Assembly (NCBI GenBank): GCA_964427955.1
Contig: CAYRWY010000049.1
Coordinates: 1 to 19,812 of the forward strand
Direction: 5' to 3'
Length of the DNA: 19,812 bases
Origin: JACRBK01 sp964427955
GTDB lineage: Bacteria; Chloroflexota; Anaerolineae; Aggregatilineales; Aggregatilineaceae
Shown here piece by piece: positions 13,585 through 19,812 of this stretch. The first letter of the stretch is position 1; every line of letters begins with the position of its first letter. The position numbers and the translations under genes were made by a program. Under the pieces are notes generated by a model. That model saw only the letters and a program-made list of their open reading frames with translations, searched no databases and had not been told where the DNA came from.

Positions 13585-14454
13585 CTACTTGTCGAAACTA
13601 TCGCCTGGCCTGTCATTGGTCTTGAACTCTTCATAAATGCGATCCAGCCCGGCCTTGATCCGCCTCTGGATGTTTTCGAGATCAGACTCGTGGTAGGGAA
13701 ATGATTCTAGCAGCTCAGGCACCAGCGCGGACGTGTCGGCGCGGGGTCGGCCCGCCCGATACAGGCTTTGCACCCGGCGGCGAACCAACCGCAGATAATT
13801 CGAGAGCGGTTCGGTCGCCGTCTTATCGACCAGCGGACCCCGCCCCGGCACAATCGTATCTGCCGCAAAACGCGACCGCCGCAACACCGTCAGGTTATCC
13901 AGCCAGTTTTTGGTGCAGGGACTGGAGATGTAGGGATGCTGGCCGGTCACGATGCTATCCCCTACGAACAAGATCCGCTGTTCCGGCAGGTGCACCCACA
14001 CATTACCGAGCGTGGGGCCGGGCATGGCGAGCAGGGGAATGGTCGAGCCACCGTAGCGGAGATGCATCCGGTACGTGAATCCGACGGAGGGTATCCGGAG
14101 CTGCGCCCCGGAAAACCAGTAGCGTTCCGAAGGGCTGGTGACCAGGGCATCGACCGCTGAATCGACAAAGGTCGTCGGGAAGCTCTTCGCCTGGAGAATC
14201 GTCTCGTCGTGGGCGATGATCACCGCGGAGTCAAACCAACTGTTGCCCAACATCCGATCGCGATGGCAGTCGGTGCTGACCACCGCCAGGATCGGCTTGT
14301 CGGATACCTCACTCAACAGAAGTCGCCAGGCACGCGCATCGTCAGGGAATGGCGGAGTATCGATGAGCACAAATCCGTCATTCGTCAAAATAGCTCCGAC
14401 GTTAATACGCCGGAAGCCAGTTTCCACAAAAACACCTGGGGCTAATTCTTGCAC
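13585..14454 (-). CDS. metallo-beta-lactamase-fold protein with degenerate metal site
   Basis: A 289-residue protein with the MBL fold: the N-terminal NVGAILTNDGFVLIDTP strand pair, a central motif, PGPTLGNVWVHLPEQRILFVGD and VPGRGP in the usual order and spacing. The metal ligands are mostly lost. The HxHxDH motif reads DCHRDR (62-67), so only H64 and D66 remain; the PGHT histidine is proline (P147), D166 is kept, and the VPGHGP histidine is arginine (R205). It is therefore unlikely to bind two zinc ions and may be a binding or regulatory pseudoenzyme. The C-terminal 75 residues form a basic helical tail. It starts with GTG 11 bases after the stop of the AlaX gene, so the two are probably one operon. 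There is no ribosome site worth naming. The frame is intact, which argues against simple decay. Confidence 0.75.
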   Translation of the reverse strand: MQELAPGVFVETGFRRINVGAILTNDGFVLIDTPPFPDDARAWRLLLSEVSDKPILAVVSTDCHRDRMLGNSWFDSAVIIAHDETILQAKSFPTTFVDSAVDALVTSPSERYWFSGAQLRIPSVGFTYRMHLRYGGSTIPLLAMPGPTLGNVWVHLPEQRILFVGDSIVTGQHPYISSPCTKNWLDNLTVLRRSRFAADTIVPGRGPLVDKTATEPLSNYLRLVRRRVQSLYRAGRPRADTSALVPELLESFPYHESDLENIQRRIKAGLDRIYEEFKTNDRPGDSFDK

Positions 14455-14465
14455 GGCTTTGCTTT

Positions 14466-15692
14466 CTATGGGTTGGATGAGTGGTCCGCTGAACGGATAA
14501 CGTCGATGGCTGCTGCTAACGCGGCCTGGACTTCTTGAACGGAGGCCGCCACGCCGCCGCCCTGCGCAAATGAGGGACGCCCGCCGCCCCGCTCTACCTT
14601 CCAGGTCGCCAGACCCCGCATGAGCGCCGGGACCATATCGTACGTAAGATCATCGGACCGACCCAGGATCAACTGGGCTTTGTCCCCAGCGACGCCGCAC
14701 AGCGCCACCGTGGACGGATGGGCGATCAGGTGTTGGACGAGCTGCCGGATCTCGGCGACGTCGCGGTTTTCGAAGGCCCGGAGAATCAGCGTGTACGATC
14801 CCTCCTGAACCGCGGCTTTCCAGAGCTGCTCGGCCTCGTGTTCCAGCAGTCCTGCCCGCACGGCGCGCAGTTCTCGCTGAAGAGACTTGTTTTCCTCGCG
14901 CAGCTTTTGCAGCAGAGTGGGGATTTCGGTAAAGCCTGTGGTGAGATCCGCCGCAAGCTGGCTGACCAGGGCGTGCTTTTGCCGGTAGTCCAGCAGGGCA
15001 CGCGTCCCACACCGAAATTCGACACGCACCGTCTCGCCCCGTCTTTCGACGCGCAGCACCTTGATCACGCCGATCTCGCCCGTATGCGCCACATGCGTGC
15101 CGCCACAGGCCGTCGTGTCAAAGTCCTCGACGGCTACCACGCGGAGCGCGCCCTCGACTTCCGGCACCTTGCGCAAGCGGAGCGCCGCGATCTCGTCATC
15201 GGAGGGATACCACACCCGCACCGGGCGATTCTCGGCGACGACCTGGTTAGCCAGGTCCTCGACCGCATCGACGGTCGCGGGTTTGATGCCAGGCTTATCC
15301 AGATCGATGGTGATGCTGTCCGGGCTGAGGTGAAACCCCACCGTTTCCGCTTTGGCGAGCCGAACGAACGCCTGAGACAGGATGTGCTGGCCCGTATGGT
15401 GCTGCATGTGATCGAACCGGCGGGGCCAATCGATCCGGCCTGTGACCTGATCGGTGTCGAGTTCGGCTTCCAAGACGTGCAGGACGGCGGCATCGCTTTC
15501 GCGAACCAGCACCTCCGTCACGCGCACGCCATTGATCTGGCCGGTATCATAGGGCTGACCGCCGCTGGTCGGGTAGAAATACGTTCGGTCGAGAACCCCC
15601 GCCGGGGCACCATGATAGGTGGTCCGCTCAACAAGCACCGCATCGAAAGCGGTCGTGTACGAGTCCGTGTAGTAGAGACGTTGTGTGGGCAT
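14466..15692 (-). CDS. alaX: alanyl-tRNA editing protein, long AlaX type with DHHA1 domain
   Basis: A 408-residue free-standing trans-editing protein that should hydrolyse mischarged Ser-tRNA(Ala), and possibly Gly-tRNA(Ala). The N-terminal tRNA_SAD/AlaX part carries YPTSGGQPYD (40-49), the zinc ligands H99 and H103 in HHTGQH, and C196 and H200 in CGGTH. A coiled coil (about 255-290) follows, then a DHHA1-type C-terminal domain with WKVERGGGRPSFAQGGG (364-380), the tail found in AlaRS itself. The AlaRS aminoacylation domain is absent. I chose ATG 15692 because the longer frame from 15716 begins with TTG and the presumed promoter lies just before it. It is first of a two-gene unit with the MBL-fold protein, separated from the upstream lipoprotein gene by a terminator. 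Confidence 0.88.
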   Translation of the reverse strand: MPTQRLYYTDSYTTAFDAVLVERTTYHGAPAGVLDRTYFYPTSGGQPYDTGQINGVRVTEVLVRESDAAVLHVLEAELDTDQVTGRIDWPRRFDHMQHHTGQHILSQAFVRLAKAETVGFHLSPDSITIDLDKPGIKPATVDAVEDLANQVVAENRPVRVWYPSDDEIAALRLRKVPEVEGALRVVAVEDFDTTACGGTHVAHTGEIGVIKVLRVERRGETVRVEFRCGTRALLDYRQKHALVSQLAADLTTGFTEIPTLLQKLREENKSLQRELRAVRAGLLEHEAEQLWKAAVQEGSYTLILRAFENRDVAEIRQLVQHLIAHPSTVALCGVAGDKAQLILGRSDDLTYDMVPALMRGLATWKVERGGGRPSFAQGGGVAASVQEVQAALAAAIDVIRSADHSSNP

Positions 15693-15727
15693 AAGTTTGT
15701 ATGTCAAGGCTAACAAGCACGTTGCCT

Positions 15728-15736
15728 ATTTTAGCA
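15728..15736 (-). promoter_or_regulatory. extended -10 promoter candidate for alaX
   Basis: On the minus strand the sequence TGCTAAAAT is an extended -10 element (TG, one base, TAAAAT). Transcription would start near 15721, giving a leader of about 29 bases to ATG 15692. It lies just downstream of the terminator hairpin of the preceding gene. No good ribosome site is seen in the leader. Confidence 0.4.
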
Positions 15737-15750
15737 TTTTGTAGGGGAAA

Positions 15751-15781
15751 AGTGCAGACCCCCAAAAATTGGGTCTGCACT
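15751..15781 (-). terminator. intrinsic terminator of the lipoprotein gene
   Basis: AGTGCAGACCC (15751-15761) and GGGTCTGCACT (15771-15781) are perfect 11-base complements around a short AT-rich loop. On the minus strand the stem is followed by TTTT, and it begins six bases after the stop of the gene at 15787. This is the best intrinsic terminator in the window. Confidence 0.8.
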
Positions 15782-15786
15782 GGGGG

Positions 15787-17031
15787 TTAAAGCTGGGTCG
15801 TCAACCAGGCGCGCCACTGGGCGTCAAGCTCGTCCAGGCTGAGGCCGAGGGCCGCCTGGCACGCTTCCTCGACGGAGGATCGCGCCGCAATATCACGAAT
15901 CCAGGTGTTGCGGGCTTCGACTCCGTAGGTTTCGGTCACATAATACACCAGGGTATAGGCCTGGCCCACGGCGATCTCCATATCGCTGGCCAACAGCGAC
16001 GGGCGAGTTTCGAGCGCCTGCCAGTCGAAGAGGCGCTCGTCGGAGGTCTCCGGGGCCAGCGACCGCGCAGCGATCCGCTTGAGGGTACGGTTGCGCTGGC
16101 TGAGGGTCTGGAACAGCGCCCCGCCGTACTGGGTGATCCCTTCTTCCAGCCACCAGGGGAACCGGTCCGCCGTGCCATCGCTCATTTCGTAGAGCAGAAA
16201 ACGGGTGTACTCGCGCGCGATATCTTCTTCTGGCGGCGGAATATAGTTCGTCCCCAGCGGGATTTTGATCGACTCTCCAGGCTCATTCCAGACCGTCAGG
16301 TCGGGCATGGATAGGCGTGTCCAGTTCTGAAGCGTGACCGCGGTATCGTACAGCTTGAGGTGCGCGATAGGTTCCGGTGCGAAGTCGAATTCGCGGGTGA
16401 GCACGGTGTAGATACTGGGCAGGTACCCGGCGACGATAGACGCCTGGATCGTATTATCCACGATGCCCGACGTGAAATAGTAGAGACGTATTTTTTCGAC
16501 GTCCTGCGTCTGCCAGTCTTCGCCGCCGAAGAACCATTCATCATCCTGGCGATAAAAGATGACCGACGCCGTCGCCCCTCCGGCGGAGCCGTTGCCGCTG
16601 AACCCTTCCTGACGCCAGGAAATACTCATGCGGGCCGTGGCCGCCGTGTCGGACCGTGACTGGATGCTGAAGATCGCCATGTCGAAAACGGCGAGCGGGT
16701 GCTCCTTCCAATCGCGCGCCCAGGCGGTATGATCCGCCAGAAACACCGGATCGCCGGGCCAGAGATAGGACAGATACATCTCCAGGTTGCCTTCACGCAC
16801 AGCCAGTTCCATCCGCGCGACCAGCCGGTTCAAGTCCAATTCGACTTCACTGGCCGGGGTCGCGGTCGGCTCGGTGTAGGCGCTGCGCGTAGGTTGAGCG
16901 AACAGCGTGCTGGCCGCCTGAACGCTGAATTGATCCGGTGTCGCGGCGGGCTTATCTTCGGATTTCTGACAGGCCGACAGTCCCCATGCCACCAGGACGG
17001 CCAATAGCACAACGCTCCTACGCACGCTCAT
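15787..17031 (-). CDS. lipoprotein resembling a gluzincin (peptidase MA-like) with altered active site
   Basis: A 414-residue predicted lipoprotein. The signal MSVRRSVVLLAVLVAWGLSAC ends in lipobox LSAC with C21, followed by a low-complexity linker rich in T, P and A (about 28-62). The middle region (about 63-250) is an NTF2-like or unassigned mixed fold. The last third resembles peptidase MA: WWLEEGITQY (293-302) is the third-ligand motif, and upstream of it the HExxH motif reads REYTR (273-277). The two zinc-binding histidines are arginines, while the catalytic glutamate E274 is kept. Hydrolysis is therefore doubtful, and a binding or regulatory role is more likely. I chose ATG 17031 because GGAGGG precedes it; an in-frame ATG at 17061 would add ten residues. 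It is a single-gene unit between the Nudix-GNAT and alaX genes. Confidence 0.65.
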   Translation of the reverse strand: MSVRRSVVLLAVLVAWGLSACQKSEDKPAATPDQFSVQAASTLFAQPTRSAYTEPTATPASEVELDLNRLVARMELAVREGNLEMYLSYLWPGDPVFLADHTAWARDWKEHPLAVFDMAIFSIQSRSDTAATARMSISWRQEGFSGNGSAGGATASVIFYRQDDEWFFGGEDWQTQDVEKIRLYYFTSGIVDNTIQASIVAGYLPSIYTVLTREFDFAPEPIAHLKLYDTAVTLQNWTRLSMPDLTVWNEPGESIKIPLGTNYIPPPEEDIAREYTRFLLYEMSDGTADRFPWWLEEGITQYGGALFQTLSQRNRTLKRIAARSLAPETSDERLFDWQALETRPSLLASDMEIAVGQAYTLVYYVTETYGVEARNTWIRDIAARSSVEEACQAALGLSLDELDAQWRAWLTTQL

Positions 17032-17067
17032 CGCGAACCCTCCACGAGGATGAACAGGCATTTACCC

Positions 17068-17098
17068 ATTATACGCCGGAGACGCTGAAGTCGATCAA
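17068..17098 (-). promoter_or_regulatory. promoter candidate for the lipoprotein gene
   Basis: On the minus strand TTGATC (17098-17093) and a perfect TATAAT (17073-17068) are separated by 19 bases. The transcription start would lie near 17061, close to the alternative ATG, so an almost leaderless longer product is possible; the ribosome site GGAGGG favours ATG 17031. The -35 box overlaps the 3' end of the Nudix-GNAT gene. Confidence 0.5.
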
Positions 17099-18069
17099 CG
17101 GATGCGGAGATAGGAGATCGCGCTGTCCTGAAAACCGGAAGCCTGATAAAACGCGCGCGCTGCCGCGCTGCCGCGTTCGATGTTCACGTAGAGATGGGTC
17201 AGCGCCAGCCGGTTGGCGTGCCGCAGGGCCGATTCCAGCAGCGAAGCCCCGACTCCGCCGCCGCGGTAGCCGACGGCGACGGCCATATCATCGATCCAGC
17301 CGCGCCCCCCGGTCAAGGTCTGGACCAGGGACATCGCCACAAAGCCGACCACCTGCCCCGGCGTCGTATTCGTTTCGGCGACAAAGACGCTGATCGTCTG
17401 CCGCTCGAAGAAACGCTGGGCAGCCGCGGCCCAATCTTCCGCGGTCAGACCCTGGTTGGCATCCACCAGCTTGAGCAGATCGATCACGGCCTGGCTGTCG
17501 TACGGTTCTGCCGCGCGGATGTGAAACCCGCCGTCATGATGATCGGCATTGTGAGTGGCATTCTCGCGCAGCGCCAGCCACCGCTGCAACGCCTGGCGGT
17601 GGGTGCGAAATGGCATTTCGGGGAACTGGTCCGGCTTGAAAACGCGCGCTTCCTGGGCATCGTCACCCGCGTGGAGGGTACTGCTGTCCTCGGGCCGGGC
17701 GCGATAGAAGACGATGATGCCGCTTTGCGGGGGACCTTCGGGAAACGAGTAGACGCCCACCAGATCGACCAGCTTGACATCCAGGCCGGTCTCTTCTTTG
17801 CTCTCGCGGACCGCGGCTTCTTCCACGCTCTCATCCGCTTCGATGTAGCCCGAGGGCAGCGCCCAATAGCCCGTCTTGACCTGCCCGCCGCGCTTGACCA
17901 ACACCAAGCCGTTGTCCATCTCGATCAGGACCCCGACGCCAGGCACGGGATTTTGATAATGGACGTAATGACACTGCGGGCACACGAACCGTTCTCGTGT
18001 GCCCACTGTTTGAGCGATCAGACGCTCGCCGCACTGCGGGCAGAAAATCAGCCGTGTTTCGAGGGACAT
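17095..18069 (-). CDS. zinc ribbon-Nudix hydrolase fused to a GNAT acetyltransferase
   Basis: A 324-residue three-part fusion. The N-terminus has a zinc ribbon with C10, C13, C30 and C33. The Nudix domain contains the full box GX5EX7REX2EEXG (74-95: G74, E80, R88, E89, E92, E93, G95), so it should hydrolyse a nucleoside-diphosphate-linked substrate, as NADH-pyrophosphatase-like members with such a ribbon do. After a linker (about 165-182), a GNAT N-acetyltransferase domain begins at FHIRAAEPYD. The acetyl-CoA loop is VGYRGGGVG (266-274), and the end NIERGSAAARAFYQASGF is typical. The two activities may act on related nucleotide or amino-group substrates; this is inference. It starts five bases after the stop of the sigma factor gene, so it is probably co-transcribed with it. 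Confidence 0.88.
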   Translation of the reverse strand: MSLETRLIFCPQCGERLIAQTVGTRERFVCPQCHYVHYQNPVPGVGVLIEMDNGLVLVKRGGQVKTGYWALPSGYIEADESVEEAAVRESKEETGLDVKLVDLVGVYSFPEGPPQSGIIVFYRARPEDSSTLHAGDDAQEARVFKPDQFPEMPFRTHRQALQRWLALRENATHNADHHDGGFHIRAAEPYDSQAVIDLLKLVDANQGLTAEDWAAAAQRFFERQTISVFVAETNTTPGQVVGFVAMSLVQTLTGGRGWIDDMAVAVGYRGGGVGASLLESALRHANRLALTHLYVNIERGSAAARAFYQASGFQDSAISYLRIR

Positions 18070-18074
18070 CGCGT

Positions 18075-19763
<1,689 letters not shown>

Positions 19764-19812
19764 AACACCCTGGCGTCTCACAGGACGCATGTATAGTGGT
19801 TTACCCGCTGCG

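Noticed and set aside
14718..15713. A 331-codon open frame antisense to alaX
   Set aside because: It is a complement of a well-supported gene and has no recognisable protein features.

Overview
The window is a bacterial chromosome segment of fairly high GC content (roughly 60 percent by eye). It is densely packed with genes and shows no rRNA, tRNA, CRISPR array, insertion sequence or phage gene. The combination of an RpoD-type primary sigma factor with an unusual region-3 insertion, a receiver-first hybrid kinase, a twin-arginine secreted oligopeptide-binding protein and fused DppD-DppF ATPases suggests a Chloroflexota (Anaerolineae-like) bacterium. This is an inference from protein style only; no marker gene proves it.

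Layout. (1) 81-839, plus strand: a MinD/ParA-like ATPase behind a good sigma-70-type promoter. (2) 934-2837, minus strand and convergent with it: an operon of two paralogous MacB/LolD-type ABC ATPases followed by a STAS-domain (anti-anti-sigma-like) protein, with no permease in view. (3) 2838-3106: a divergent intergenic region carrying a perfect 10-10-10 inverted repeat. (4) 3107-8803, plus strand: a complete Dpp/Opp-type peptide (or nickel/other solute) importer in the unusual order binding protein, DppC-like permease, fused DppD-DppF ATPase, DppB-like permease. (5) 8815-12311, plus strand: five further genes in tight tandem: a DUF5996 protein, a DUF427 protein, a valacyclovirase-like alpha/beta hydrolase, a concanavalin-fold protein without catalytic residues, and a FabL-type enoyl-ACP reductase. 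(6) 12308-13438, minus strand: a receiver-histidine kinase hybrid whose stop overlaps that of fabL. (7) 13585-15692, minus strand: a metallo-beta-lactamase-fold protein that has lost most of its metal ligands, and a long AlaX tRNA-editing protein. (8) 15787-17031, minus strand: a lipoprotein resembling a gluzincin peptidase with HExxH changed to RExxR. (9) 17095-19763, minus strand: the primary sigma factor followed after 5 bases by a zinc ribbon-Nudix-GNAT fusion.

How the parts may work together. The importer genes form a self-sufficient transporter. A strong hairpin after the binding-protein gene probably lets that protein be made in excess over the membrane parts. The MinD-like ATPase, the STAS protein and the two ATPases look like a signalling or membrane-transport module, but their partners are not in the window. 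The two pseudoenzyme-like proteins (13585-14454 and 15787-17031) are the most unusual items: both keep the fold signatures but replace metal-binding histidines, mostly with arginine.

No gene-free stretch exceeds about 270 bases; the longest is the intergenic region 2838-3106.
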